Shown piece by piece: positions 1 to 10,946 of a stretch of 64,000 nucleotides of DNA. The DNA lies in contig JASPKZ010007797.1 in NCBI GenBank assembly GCA_030220185.1, positions 4,702,501 to 4,766,500 of the forward strand. Direction: 5' to 3'. The translations under genes were made by a program, and so were the position numbers. The notes beneath the pieces were generated by a model, which was not told the DNA's origin, made no database searches, and was given only the letters and a program-made list of their open reading frames with translations. Each line of letters starts with the position of its first letter. The first letter of the stretch is position 1. Source of the DNA: Diploptera punctata. Taxonomy: Eukaryota; Arthropoda; Insecta; Blattodea; Blaberidae.

Positions 1-639
1 CAGTGAATTACTAATATACGACACAAGTAATACATTTACTATTATTCACAACTTTTCTTGTTAGACTTTAGCATAACTGATGTTATGAAATTCATATTTG
101 AAAGAGAGGAGCATTTTCTCAATAGTGGGAACTGATTTTGGGTAGATTTTCATTATAATAACAATTGCACAGTAATGTGCATATAATATTATATTAAAGA
201 ACGGAACTGTGAAAAGATTTTTCATTATATCAACATATATCAGTTTTGTCCATTGTCAAATCAGCAATGATTTCTGTTTCGGTTGATTTGATTAATCATC
301 ATTAAAAATTGTAGATGTCAATAAAACTATAGTCCAGCCACTGAGTCTTTGGCTCTGACGTTTTCACGACAGTGTTGCCGATATGGATATTCAGTGGAAG
401 GGGCCGCTTTATGCATGCAGGCAGAAATACAGCTGACATCTCAGCAATTTCAAACCTGACTAGCAGCATCAACAGCAGTGATTGGTTGTGGCAGACGTCA
501 ATTCCCACTTCAACTCTTCCGATATTGGCAGTAGAGGGCGAGTTTCCCTTTTTTACCCCTTGTACAACCTAAACGTCAGAGTCGGAGATCCAGCAGCTGG
601 ACTATAAATACAAATCACACACAGAAATAAATAATAAGA
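1..639. other. No recognised feature
   Basis: AT-rich sequence with two short overlapping open frames (302-572) on opposite strands. Neither resembles a known protein and no splice-bounded coding segment stands out. Confidence 0.4.
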
Positions 640-1190
640 CACTTAAGGCATGATAGGAATTTTCGAAGAAGTGGCTGAATTCAAATACCGATGAACAATA
701 ATTACAAACAGAAATGGGATGCAGAAAGAAATTAAACATAGGCTCAATTCTAGAAATGCAGGCTATAATGCATTACAAGGATTCTTGTCGTCCCAACTTC
801 TCTCAAAAAAATGTTAAACTGAAAATGAATATGGACTCTAAGGCAGGAGAAAATAATATGAGTATTTGAGAAATAAACTTTTTTGGAGCAGAGTTGAACA
901 GACAGGTGAAGACTACATGCCAGTGAACTACATGATCTGTATTGGAAACCAGATATAAGAACAATTAATTCTCTTAGACTGTAAATGGGAGGAGATGTGA
1001 CACAAACGGGGAGTGAAAGAGGGATGTTGACACTTAAGAAAACCAGAGCGAAACTGTCCAGTCTAGGAAAATTAAATTGAAAGCATCCAATAGCCAGGCC
1101 AAGAATGAGATGGGAGAATAACATTAACCATGATTTGAAGGAGATGAATTATACAAGGAATGATTGGAAATCATTGCCTCCATTTAGAAT
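640..1190 (+). mobile_element. Decayed non-LTR retrotransposon 3' end (family A)
   Basis: This stretch matches 13090-13745 in order and wording, including the segment before 'gtggctgaattcaaat' and the later 'ataagaacaattaa' block. The better copy translates to the C-terminal tail of an insect non-LTR reverse transcriptase (YGCETQ, then RTIKSRRL, then GRPRIRWG). Here the frame is broken many times, so it is a dead fragment. Related tails occur at 55740, 56400 and 63930. Confidence 0.6.
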
Positions 1191-1329
1191 TTTCATGTTT
1201 TGGTCCATAAAACTTTCTCAACATTTTATTTCCCTTGTTATTATGTAAGATCCATTATTATGGTGAACATGCAGGTCTCACTTCCACTATTGATCTGATA
1301 CCTGTTTTATATACTCTAACCTTGGCATT

Positions 1330-2255
1330 TTTACTTCATCATTAGGCCTTTGTAGACCTGTTTTGGCCCCATCTAGCAGTCTGTTAGGAGATCTTCTTGG
1401 TCAACGATGTCTTTTGGGTTTTTATTGCATCATTTTTGGGATTCTTGAATTATCCATTATTTTTACATGTAGCCAGTTTAATTTATATCTGTTGAGTTTT
1501 TCTTCTATTGATTCTACTTCTAATTGATCTAAAATTTCTTCATTCTTTTTTCGATCTGAAAGAGTGTATCCTGCTGTCCTTCTGAGAAATTTGATTCTGT
1601 TCCTGTCTTTTTTCTTAATGTCCATATCTCACTTCCATATAAAAGGGGGGGTAATGCTGAAGTAGGCTATTATATATTTCTATTCTTGTGGATTTTTGTA
1701 CTAATTTAGCTTCTAATGTATTGTTTATTATTCCTAAGATTTGTATAAATTTGGTGATTCTCTTGTTCACATCTTTTTAATTTTGATGAGATATTTCACA
1801 ACCTAAATAGTTGAAATGTTGTAGTTGTACTAGGCATTGATTATTGTGTATTATCTTACTTCTGATTGGATCTTCTCGTAAGAATGCCATTACTTTTGAC
1901 TTATGTACTGAAATTTTCATGACAAAATCTTTTAATATTTTATTTAGTGTATATAGTCATATTTGTAATTTATTCTCTGAATTGAAAATTATGACTTAAT
2001 CTGTGAGGGTATATAATGTTAAGGTACTCATTATTATGATTCCTGATGGATAGATTAGAGCATTCTTACTTATGTATCTTTTGGTTAGGATTTTATTAAG
2101 AGCTGTGGCACTTGCTTCTTTAAGTTTAATATCTTCACTTGTTGATCTAGTATAACATCCTAAATATTTAAACTTTTCTACCTTCCAATAGTATTGTCCA
2201 TTGATTAAAACTCTGTTCTCAACCTGTAACAGGCCCACACATTTGTCATGGTCAT
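1330..2255 (-). mobile_element. Decayed non-LTR retrotransposon RT C-terminus
   Basis: Read on the minus strand, 2238-1996 encodes a 'VEKFKYLGCYT' segment and 1625-1422 encodes 'RIKFLRRTAGYTLSDRKKN', then 'NRYKLNWLHV' and 'NSRIPK'. This order (KYLG, then FLRRTAGYT, then LNW.HV..M...RIPK) is the usual C-terminal tail of endonuclease-reverse transcriptases of insect LINEs. Stops and frameshifts separate the pieces. No 5' part of the element is seen. Confidence 0.65.
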
Positions 2256-2284
2256 TTTTGGTGTTTAAGTAGGATCAATACAAT

Positions 2285-2678
2285 ATGCGTAATCGGGGGA
2301 AAAAAATAAAGTAATGGCTTTAGGAGGATTAAACCACAGAAGATGCAAAATAATGATTAATAACAAATTAATATAACAAGTAAACAATTTCAACTATTTA
2401 CGATTTAACATATCTTACTGCCAAAAGAATGATAAGAACTTGAAATTATACAAATTGTATAATATGTGTGGAAGAATAAGAAGAACTCTAAAAATAAAAC
2501 ATTAAAAAATTACATGATTAAAATTCTAAAAAAATAGGGCAGTATCTATGTTAACATAGGCTTGTGAAAACTGAACATTTAATAGAATAGAATAGATTTA
2601 TTTAGCCTGGTGGAGTATTGGCTAAAAAGAAAATAGAAGTAGTTGAAATGAAATTCTTACATTCAGTAGCAGGCTATA
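2285..2678 (+). mobile_element. LINE RT fragment, left part of interrupted copy
   Basis: On the + strand this encodes 'VNNFNYL', then 'CGRIRRTLK', then 'VEMKFLHSVAGYT' with several breaks. The reading resumes after the pogo-like element as 'LLHKKYNEEIRTELNIYS', so the two parts (2285-2678 and 3762-3900) are one LINE fragment split by a transposon insertion at a TA dinucleotide. Confidence 0.65.
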
Positions 2679-2816
2679 CAGCAAACTCCCGATTATCCAT
2701 GTTAATTGGGACCGAGATATGCATGGAAAATCGAAAAACACAGATAATCCAATTAAGTTATTCGTCGCCGTGGAAGGTGATCAGAAATTTATTTGCCCAC
2801 TTTAACACTACTTAAA

Positions 2817-3185
2817 TTCAACAGTGTTGCCCTATGGTAGTGAAGCATGGACACTAAAAAGACAACATGAAAGCAGAATAACAGCTTGTGAAATAAAATT
2901 CATGCGCAGAACAGCCTGTTACACCAGATGGGGTCGGAAAAGGAACACCGATATCTTAAAAGAATTGAAGACTATGCCAATTTTGGAATATATTAAACAT
3001 TACCAACTAAATTGGAAACACCATCTTGAAAGAATGAGTTCAAATCGGATCCCCAAAGCTGTTTATAATTATATACTAAGAGGACGAAGATCTCTGGGCC
3101 ATCCTATGAAACGCTGGAGGGAAAATTTTCTATAGGATCGTTACAGGCTTTGGCCTAATACTTGGAAGGAAGAAGAAGAAGAAAT
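2817..3185 (+). mobile_element. LINE RT C-terminal fragment nested in the pogo-like element
   Basis: Open frame 2824-3135 encodes the C-terminal RT tail: 'LPYGSEAWTLKRQHESR', 'KFMRRTACYTRWGRKRN', 'YQLNWKHHLERM', 'SNRIPKAVYNY' and 'GHPMKRWREN'. It closely parallels 40720-40971, so it belongs to the same LINE family. It is 5'-truncated and ends in a GAA-rich tail near 3170-3185. Confidence 0.75.
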
Positions 3186-3359
3186 GCAACAAATATTCAT
3201 AAAATGTTATATTAAATTTATTTAGGTGCAAGTTGTAATTATCATTGTTTTATTTTACTCGTAAATATGAAAAAAAAAAAAAGTGGGACTATATTCTGTC
3301 ATGACCACTCTAGTTACAACAGTTACTCAAAATGGCCATCGTAACCAGCGACAGCTACA

Positions 3360-3428
3360 CTAGTAACCACCGATGACAAATAATCAGTGTTAACCACCGA
3401 TGACAAATAATCAGTGTTAACCACCGAT
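3360..3428 (+). repeat. 27-bp tandem repeat, about 2.5 copies
   Basis: The block around 'ACCACCGATGACAAATAATC' repeats head to tail inside the pogo-like element. It produces the repeated YLSSVVNTD reading on the minus strand, which is not a gene. Confidence 0.85.
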
Positions 3429-3761
3429 GACCACATTACTAAGTAGCGATAAACCCACTCACAGCATATCTCTGGTTTCAATCTGTAACAACAAACTTTT
3501 AGTGACTCACACAATGGAAATTTCCGAAATTGATTTCTCAGAATGTTGGTTGGTACCATTAAACACGTCAGGGGAGTGGGTTGCGAGTGAAGGTTACTCT
3601 GTTGTGCTAGTTTCTAAGTGCAGTTCACAGTAGCACGTTTAAAAGAATTTTTTCATAACAATACAAAATACAGTACAATATTTATCTTCATTTTTAAAAA
3701 AAATACAGTAAAAAGAGTCATGCCTGGATAATCTGCAAACCGGATAATCGGGAGTTTGCTG

Positions 3762-3900
3762 TACATTGTTACATAAGAAATATAATGAAGAAATTAGAAC
3801 TGAATTAAACATCTACAGTGTTATAAATAAAATTCAAGATGCAACCTGGGTCAAACATATAGAAAAGAATGACACCTGATAGACTCCCACAAATTTAGCT
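3762..3900 (+). mobile_element. LINE RT fragment, right part of interrupted copy
   Basis: Encodes 'HKKYNEEIRTELNIYSVINK', then 'ATWVKHIEKND', which continues the RT tail broken at 2678. A PER-like remnant follows to about 3975. Confidence 0.65.
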
Positions 3901-4209
3901 TCACTACCAACCTGAAAGAAGAAGAAATATTGGGTGCCCCATATCTAGATCCAGTCTCTTGATGTGGAAACAGGTCTATGGCAACTCCATGACGTAGAAG
4001 AAGTAAGTTCAATTAAGATTTTCTATTGAGAAAACCTAAATAGTTACATTTGTTTGAATTTGGTGAACGAGAGAAATTAACAAACGAAAGTTTGTGAAAT
4101 AAACAAAGCAACCGAGGGAGATAGGTGTCAGGATGAAGGGAAATCAGTTAATAACTTTGAAATTCATCGGAGAACATTTTTTGACAACTCACCTCATAAA
4201 TTTCATGGT

Positions 4210-4262
4210 TTTCACGATACTGCACAGTTTCAAACGTAATCACGTCCATCGTCAGCCATAAC
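4210..4262 (-). ncRNA. Hammerhead ribozyme motif (PLE left arm)
   Basis: On the minus strand the core CTGACGA (4255-4249) is followed by a stem II with ACGT/ACGT pairing and loop GATT, then GAAA (4231-4228). Stem III is ACTG/CAGT with a 2-nt loop, and the cleavage triplet is GTA (after 4218). Stem I can form about six pairs, counting G-U. All invariant core bases are present. Type I layout as known for PLE hammerheads; activity is untested. Confidence 0.7.
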
Positions 4263-4474
4263 TCTGACTGATGAAATTCTTCAGCTGTCAACTCTTCTTT
4301 TGTCGTCTTCAGCGCTGCCATCTATGGTTGAATTTATGAACTCCGAAATCAAATTTTGTTCGTTAGGAATATCACAATTCATTGATCTGTGTTATTTTTT
4401 TGAATGTATATTCAGAAGAGAATATTTCGAAGCAGATATTGTATTGTAAGCCTATGTTTTCCCTTTACAGAGAT

Positions 4475-4838
4475 TTAGGCGCTTCCCCCTACAGGGAAGA
4501 ATTTGAACCATGCTAATTTAGTTACACTTGTTTTCGTATAGATGTCATTTTGAGTGGTATGTGGTCAGCGTTCCGCCTCATACTGACATCTAGGAAACCA
4601 AGGTAGTACTAGGACGGGAAAATTCGGTAAATTTTGCTTAGAGGCCTTTTCATTCAGGCTTAAGGATTTTTTATGGGCCTGAAAATCTTCAGACTCGGGA
4701 CCCACAGCTTAAAGTCCCTCCCGGAGGACTTGCTCCTTGGATTTTTCTGTCTAAAAAATCCATCGACCCCGGCCGGGTTTGAACCCGCGACCCTTGGGAC
4801 CAGAGGCAAGGGGCATAACCACTAGTCCACCGTGGCCG
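4475..4838 (-). mobile_element. tRNA-derived SINE, family 1
   Basis: On the minus strand it starts CGGCCACGGTGGACTAGTGG and has a B-box-like GGTTCAAACC. The family-specific body follows (GGGAGGGACTTTAAG; TTTTCAGGC; AATTTACCGA). It matches copies at 10947, 14423, 25834, 29645 and 39105. It is inserted at the centre of the PLE palindrome. Confidence 0.8.
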
Positions 4839-4992
4839 ATATACATTTGGAAAAATAAATATAGATCAATGAATTTTGATATTCCGAACAAACAAAATTT
4901 GATTTTGAAGTTCATAAATTCAACCATAGATGGCAATGCTGAAGATGGTGACAAAAGAAGAGTTGATGGCTGAAGAATTTCATCCCTCGGGA

Positions 4993-5041
4993 GTTATGGC
5001 TGATGATGGACGTGTACATTTGAAATTGTGCAGTATCGTGA
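4993..5041 (+). ncRNA. Hammerhead ribozyme motif (PLE right arm)
   Basis: Core CTGATGA at 5000-5006, GAAA at 5022-5025 and cleavage triplet GTA ending at 5035. Stem III (ATTG/CAGT) has one G-U pair. Stem II has one mismatch relative to the left arm, so this copy may be weaker. Stem I pairs as in the left arm. Confidence 0.65.
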
Positions 5042-5095
5042 AAAAACGTGAAATTTATGAGGTGAGTTGTCAAAAAATGTCATTTGATGAATTTC

Positions 5096-5625
5096 AATGA
5101 TTGTACCTCATAATGTTTACTTCCCAACATTAATTTAATGTAATTAATAGCTGTTTTAACAATGTAATGTGTTAACACTCACCTTGTAATTCACTGTATA
5201 TTTTAAACCATTAAAATTCATAGGACTAAATTATGTTAGGAATAGTAAATAGCATTAACATGTAAAGTAAATCCTCCAATGTGACAACAGATGAAATGAG
5301 GCCTTATTGAAGGTATGTGACCCAGGCCATTACAGGGCCAAATGAAATATAATAAAATGGGTGACAATGAGTGTGGAGAAGAGGTAAAATAAAATTTTTG
5401 TCAAGGAAAATGGGAGAAACTATGAGAAGACCCTGTCCTGGCTCTGATTTCTCCACCAGAAATCCCACATAAAGTAAGAGAGTGTTTGGAGAGTGTATCT
5501 CTTGGAATAATTTTTTAACTGCTGTGTCTGGTATATTAATTGAACTGGAAATATTTGGATTTTTACCTAAGTTTTGGATTTCTCTTTGTCTAATGCAAGC
5601 AGATTGTCTTTATGACTAGTGCTTA
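5096..5625. other. No recognised feature
   Basis: AT-rich non-coding sequence. No long frame, tRNA-like box or terminal repeat was recognised. Confidence 0.4.
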
Positions 5626-6364
5626 GTGCTCGGAAGTCGAGAAAAAATACCTTTTTTTTTTTTAATATATGTCTGAAAACAAGGCCTGAGTTAATATATA
5701 TATATTTTTTGGGTCATTGTAGGCCAGAAAATAGTGGGTTTTATTTTGACTTTTTGGTTTATTGGTTCTTTTTTTAGCCCTTTTTTTTAGGTCGTAATGG
5801 CCTTTTTTTTGCAACTTTACCTCCTTTTGACTACATTTATACCATAATTCAAGAATCCACAGAGTCTAGTCTCAATTCCAACTTCTTTTAAAAACATTAT
5901 CTAGTTTCACTTTGCAAACACTTTTGTTCTGCAAGAAACTATTGAACCCACACAAAATATCCTGTTACTTTTAACTACCCTACTTGACTGTCTGATATCC
6001 ATTGCGGGTTCGCTGAATTAATTCTATATGGGAAAAATCGATCATTCTAAATTCTCCAAGAACTTTCTTTTAAAGAACATAAAATTCGTTTTTCAAACTG
6101 TGCTGAATTAAAAAAAAATTATGAAAGGAGCATTTTCAATCATCAATTTTTTTTTGCAATGTATGAGTACGTTGCATTTCACTAGAATTTTGAACTTTTT
6201 AAACATTTTTTATTAAATTCATTAAAAATGCAGTTGAAACTAAAATTATTTAATTTAAATTGCCTTTTTACATCTTCTTTTTCTCTCTCTCCAGTTTTTA
6301 AGTCTTTTTTAGGATATTTATAGGTCTTTTATAGCCATTTTGTAGGTCCTCAACTTCCGAGCAC
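5626..6364. mobile_element. TA-duplicating MITE, copy 1
   Basis: Ends are GTGCTCGGAAGT and its inverted repeat, bordered by TA on both sides. The body (GGGTCATTGTAGGCCAGAAA; GAAACTATTGAACCC) is shared with 7105-7714 and 52801-54955. No coding sequence. All three copies contain a short TA-rich run near the left end. Confidence 0.8.
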
Positions 6365-6404
6365 TACTAATGACATTTCTGCATTCTCTCATGGCATTGG
6401 CAGA

Positions 6405-6560
6405 ATTACAACCCACTTCTGAGGTTGGGACACCTGTTACCCCAATGATATGAAGCAGCAGGGCAGTCCAGAAACCTAAACTTAACAAAAATTCCAACCG
6501 CAGCAATAATTCCTATTAAGGAATTTGGAAAAAAAATCCTGTGGTCTGACTTGGAATTAG
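6405..6560 (-). mobile_element. SINE family 3 fragment
   Basis: Shares 'CCCACTTCTGAGGTTGGG'-type sequence and the CCAACCGCAG block with 10385-10665, in the same minus orientation. Only part of the element is left. Confidence 0.45.
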
Positions 6561-7104
6561 GCTGTAGTCAGAAGCTCTAAGAAAACATTTACCTTTCAAA
6601 TTGTATTGGTAGTTAATAAGATGTTTGGAAGTGGTATGAGATCATCAATATTGATCAAATCAATAAATCTGTTGATTGGACGATAATTTATAAATTTCAT
6701 AACCATTTATATCTTTCAACGTTGCAAGTGACATTTCTTTCATAAAATAACAATATAATGATAATCACTTTGTTAACATTATGTGCAAGGAGCATATTGC
6801 TCATTTCAGATTAAACAGAATTGATAAATCTGGGGTTGCTCAACATGTTTCTTCATTTATAATAATAATAATAATCTTAGACTGTTTAGATCGGTCAATA
6901 ATTTTAATTCTTTGATTAGATCGGTCAATAATTTTAAATCCCTTGATTAGATGCTCAATAATTTTAAATTCCTTGATGTAACTTGAAATTGTAATTTTTT
7001 ATTTTTATACATTTTTCAATCTTGATAATGATAGCTTTGCTATTGAAACATGTTGATGACTTTTTCAAATTTTTGTTTAGTGTTTGGGATTATAATGATA
7101 ATTA
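6561..7104. other. Mostly unrecognised AT-rich spacer
   Basis: No coding segment or TE terminus was recognised apart from the short tandem repeat at 6888-6977. Confidence 0.4.
6888..6977 (+). repeat. About 31-bp tandem repeat, three copies
   Basis: Three head-to-tail units that start near AGATCGGTCAATAATTTTAA. The third unit lacks two bases. Confidence 0.8.
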
Positions 7105-7714
7105 GGGCTCGGAAGTTGAGGAAAAATCCTCTCTTTCTTTCTTTTTTTATTTTGTCTGAAGACGAAGCCCAACCCAATTATATATATATATATATATATA
7201 TATATGCATTTTGGGTCATTGTAGGCCAGAAAATGGTGTTTTTGGCCTCTTTTTTATATATTTTTGGTTTATTGGTCCTTTTTGGCCTTTTTTTTTTTTT
7301 AAGTCTTAATGGCTTTGTTTGCAACTTTACCGTCTTTTGGCTACATTTATACTATTTGTATAATTTAAGGATCTGCAGTGTTTAGTTTCAATTCCAACTT
7401 ACTTTAAGAACACTATCTAGTTTTATTTTCTAAAGACTTTTCACATTCCAAACACTTTTGTTATGTGAGAAACTATTGAACCCTCACAAAATACCACATT
7501 ATTTTTAACCACCAGCCTACTGACCACCTGAACTATTGCATTTCGACTCGAAATTTTCCAAGAAGTTGCCACTTTCTAAAAATTACCTCGAGCAGACGGT
7601 GAAGGCACTGATGTTGTCTTTATCCACTTGTTAGCAACTACAACACTTTTATGTTTTTTCTCCAGTTTTTAGGCCTTTATAAAGGTCTTTTATAGGTCCT
7701 CAACTTCTGAGTCC
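7105..7714. mobile_element. TA-duplicating MITE, copy 2
   Basis: Ends GGGCTCGGAAGTTGAGG and an inverted CCTCAACTTCTGAGTCC, bordered by TA (7103-7104 and 7715-7716). Internal sequence matches copies 1 and 3 and includes a TA run at about 7178-7206. The open frame at 7050-7385 is a by-product of this repeat, not a gene. Confidence 0.85.
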
Positions 7715-8314
7715 TAATGATAATATATGTAACATAAACACCAAGATGTCACAAACATTAGTTTCCGTAAATATTTGAAGAGAAAAATTTTTGCCCAAAC
7801 TGGGAAACCCAAACTAGTCTCAGTACCAAAGTGTTTGGACTAATATCTGAATATGTATCTAGTATTGATTGCAAAACATCATTTTAGCTTTTGTACTTGT
7901 AATAAATATTTACGATTTTATCTTGTTGCTGCATTACTTGTTGAAATTTCTACTCATACCCCTTCTATGTTCTTAGTTTTACTTTAATACAAGGGTGTGT
8001 GCTCTCTTTAATTTTAATAGTCTACAGAATATTGTAACATAGTAGCATTTAGGTTTTTACACTCCACGGGATTTCATTAGTTGCCTCAAGGCCAAATTAG
8101 AATGTAAGTCCCCTGTTTCCTCGTATCCTAAAATTTGGTACAACATGCAACCATACAAGTAAATTGGTTTCAATGTAGCAGCTAACCAGTGTCTTTATGC
8201 AACTATTGAAATTCCATGGACTATAGTCATTTAATAAATTCTTGTGAGGAAGAAAGAAAGAAAGAAAAAAGGTGTCAGAAATAAACCTTTCATTGACTGC
8301 TCTAGTAGACTCTA
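7715..8314. other. No recognised feature
   Basis: Non-coding AT-rich spacer. Nothing recognised. Confidence 0.4.
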
Positions 8315-8328
8315 CAGGATGATTCATA

Positions 8329-9663
8329 CGAGGTGTGATCAATAAGTTTCCGGAATGAGGCCATAAACACAACACAACACTTCAAAGTTTCTATTCAGCA
8401 CTGTCACCCTCGAAGTAGTCACCTTGGGAGTTGATACACTTGTCCCAGCGCTTCTGCCAATGCTGGAAGCACTTCTGGAAGTCGTCTTCTTTAAATGTGT
8501 CCAATGCCTTCTGCGATTCACGCTGGATGACATCAATGTCCTCAAAACGATGTCCTCGGAGCCGAATTTTTAGCCGTGGGAACAGGAAAAAGTCTGCTGG
8601 AGCCAGATCTGGAGAATAGGCTGGATGGGGAACAGTACTCATCCTATTTTTGTCCAAAAACTGGCGGACAGAAATTGCTTTGTGCGTGGGCGCATTGTCG
8701 TGATGCAGGAACCAGTCACCAGTCCTCCATTTCTCTGGCCGTTTGCGTCGCACATTCTCCCTCAATCTTTGCAACACTTGTTTGTAGTACACTTGATTCA
8801 CTGTTTGACCCTGTGGTACAAATTCCTTATGCACAATTCCATTAATGTCAAAAAAAACAGTCATCATTGACTTCACATTCGATCGAACTTGTCTGGCTTT
8901 CTTGGGGCGTGGAGATGCAGGACTCTTCCATTGCGAAGACTGTTGTTTAGTTTATGGATCGTAGCCATAAATCCATGCTTCATCACACCAGTAATAACCT
9001 TTTCCATGAACCGTGGGTCATTTTTAAGCTGTTCTTTAAGATCTGTGCAGGCAATCACATGACTTTCCTTTTGGTCATTTGAAAGGAGGCGGGGCACGAA
9101 CTTCGCAGCAATTCTTCGCATGTTCAAATCGTCTTTCAAAATGCTTTGAACACTTCCAAACGAGAGTGCTAGTGCATCAGACAGTTCTCGTATTGTAATG
9201 CGCCTATCATTTAATACCATTTCCCCTCAACTCAATCGATATTTTTATTGGTTTTGCTGGAAGTTGGTCGTCCCAGACGATTTTCATCCTTAACCAATGT
9301 CATGCCCCTTTTAAATTTCGAAAACCACTCAAATGCTTGAGATTTGCCCATTGCTTCCTCCCCATAAGCTGTTCTTAACATTTATGTTTCTGTTGCAGTT
9401 TTACCAAGTTTAAAGCAAAATTTGATGCATGTTCTTTGTTCCTCGTAATCGCGCATTGTTGCTACACAGAGAAATCGCCGCATGCACAAAACACGTCTTC
9501 ACTTGAGAGCTTCTACCAGCATACTGCAAGGTCGGAGAAGGTTGCGCGACCCCTCAAATTCATCACAAGGAAATTCTAAGTGTACAGCCTGGGTGAAAAT
9601 TAAAAACTCCTCAATGGCATAATTGTTTTGAAGCCATTCCGGAAACTTATTGATCACACCTCG
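8329..9663 (-). mobile_element. Mariner transposon, 1335 bp
   Basis: Perfect 29-bp terminal inverted repeats (8329-8357 and 9635-9663) that begin CGAGGTGTGATCAATAAG, bordered by TA duplications (8327-8328 and 9664-9665). Length is normal for a mariner. The transposase runs on the minus strand. The host site is the left arm of a long-TIR element. Intact TIRs suggest a fairly recent insertion, although the ORF is broken. Confidence 0.95.
8391..9456 (-). pseudogene. Mariner transposase (D,D34D), frameshifted
   Basis: A cut-and-paste transposase that would bind the TIRs and cut at TA. The start is probably the ATG at 9456. The N-terminal half (HTH with 'NDRRITIRELSDALALSFGS', then 'ILKDDLNMRRIAAKFVPRLL') reads from 9220 to about 8980. 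The C-terminal half (8876-8391) has 'WFLHHDNAPTH' and 'AYSPDLAPADFFLFP', with exactly 34 residues between the second and third catalytic Asp. A two-base insertion just before the first catalytic Asp (about 8985) shifts the frame, and there are stops near the N-terminus around 9230-9380. No functional protein is expected from this copy. Confidence 0.92.
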
Positions 9664-10384
9664 TACATAATTCCTATTACAAAGTTCTGGGGTTTGTAGA
9701 GGGGAGTAGATAAAGTTTTGATAAGGAACGCATGTCTGAAAACGTACCATTTCAATGTAAAATAAGTTTGAAGATCGAAACAAAATGGGCTGATATAGTG
9801 TGTATCGTGTTTAAGAATAATTATTACAGACTTCTAGGGTTTGTACTACAAGTGTGGTTCCACGTGGCGACCCTGTTGTTCATTGCACAAAGTGTACTTG
9901 CGATGCATGTTTTCATACACACGCCCCCACAAGACCTAGTGTGTGCTCAATAATTTCTACTGTCACCAGAATTTGTGCAACAAGATCTTCCTCCGACTCG
10001 ACATGTATAGTACAACCTCTAGAAGTCTGTAATACTTACTACACACAATATCAGCCCATTATGTTTCATCTTCAAACTTATTTTACACTGAAATCGTAAG
10101 TTACCGGACATGGGTTCATCAAAACTTTATCTACTAAGTCACCTCTACAACCCCCAGAAGTTTGTAATAGGAATTATGAATTACCCTGTATGTAATATCT
10201 TGCATAACTTTTGAAATGCATCCATTTGCTTTCTTTCTGAATCACTTTCTGAAGTAATGTTGTTGTTGGAGACAAAGTAAGTAAGAGAGGCAGAAAGCAG
10301 AGAGCAGATGAATATATTGAGCAGAACAATAGACCGTGTCCGTTTGGGAGAATCTTCTGATTTTTTTGCAGTGTCTGGAGGTAG

Positions 10385-10665
10385 GTCATCTCTGGTCCAG
10401 AAGATTGCATTTTTTTTTGTCCAATGCCACCAGTTTGTCTTATATTTTTGGTATTGTTAGAATTGCAATCCACTTCTGAGATTAGGGTACCTGAAAGGCA
10501 GAGTTAAGTTACTTGGTAATATGATGGTTGATAAATATCCAGGAGAGTCCTTAACACAGCCAACCGCAGGTATAATTCCCTTTTATAGGGAAACATTTGT
10601 GATCTGAGAGGGAATGGAACCTAGGACCTCATGAAGTGAAGTCAGAAATTTGACCACAAGACAGT
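10385..10665 (-). mobile_element. SINE family 3
   Basis: On the minus strand it carries a degenerate B-box (GGTTCCATTCCC), then AAGGACTCTCCTGG, CTCTGCCTTTCAGGTACC and GGTGGCATTGGAC. The same series occurs on the plus strand at 51885-52165, which supports a SINE family with a tRNA-like head. Confidence 0.65.
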
Positions 10666-10794
10666 GAGGCCATCCTGTCTCCAAAATATAAAAATAAAAT
10701 AATTAGTGGTATAATGTGTAGTGATTTTCCATTTATGAACATCATAACTATTTGTTCAGTTTTGAATTAGAGAAAGAAATGTATGCCGTGTTTG

Positions 10795-10946
10795 TTGTCT
10801 GTAAGTCGTGCACCACAGGCAAGCACTCTAAGACATAATGCCTTGGTGCAGAGCTACATGACCCACACTGTTTATCAGTCCTTATAGCAATGAAATTTTT
10901 CATTGGAGTTTCATATAGTGTTCGGGACCCAGCTGTGTGCTACAAT
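10795..10946 (+). mobile_element. SINE family 2, left half (split by SINE 1)
   Basis: Contains GCCTTGGTGCAGAGCTA, a family-2 hallmark also at 35875 and 52390. The element is split by a family-1 SINE and resumes at 11343. Confidence 0.65.

Larger units (their letters stand above)
2679..3761. mobile_element. Pogo/Tigger-like nonautonomous transposon
   Basis: The left end reads CAGCAAACTCCCGATTATCC and the right end is its inverted repeat (3742-3761), with TA on each side (2677-2678 and 3762-3763). The terminal sequence and TA duplication are typical of the pogo/Tigger branch of Tc1/mariner. No transposase is left. It contains a nested LINE fragment (2817-3185) and a 27-bp tandem repeat (3360-3428). 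It split the LINE at 2678/3762. Confidence 0.75.
4170..5095. mobile_element. Penelope-like palindrome with two hammerhead arms
   Basis: The left arm (4188-4440, minus) and right arm (4850-5065, plus) are inverted copies of a PLE 3' end. Each holds the last residues of a PLE ORF (right arm 4863-4970: MNFDIP, then LILKFI), then a hammerhead motif, then ATGAGGTGAGTTGTCA outward. A SINE occupies the centre (4475-4838). No complete RT or GIY-YIG domain is left. The PLE assignment rests on the shared ORF tail with 22038-22754. Confidence 0.75.
8315..10188. mobile_element. Long-TIR (fold-back-like) element split by a mariner
   Basis: The right arm (about 10000-10188) is the inverted repeat of the left arm (8315-8328 joined to 9666-9860). 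Shared landmarks are CAGG.T.ATTCATAATTCC at the tip, 'TAGATAAAGTTTTGAT', and AAAATAAGTTTGAAGAT further in. TA flanks both ends (8313-8314 and 10189-10190). Arms are about 190 bp. The mariner sits only 14 bp in from the left tip. Confidence 0.75.

Noticed and set aside
3323..3559. Repeated YLSSVVNTD protein
   Set aside because: Translation of a 27-bp tandem repeat in a transposon.
7050..7385. 111-codon hydrophobic protein
   Set aside because: Lies across the end of a MITE and its TA run; repeated in related copies as broken frames.
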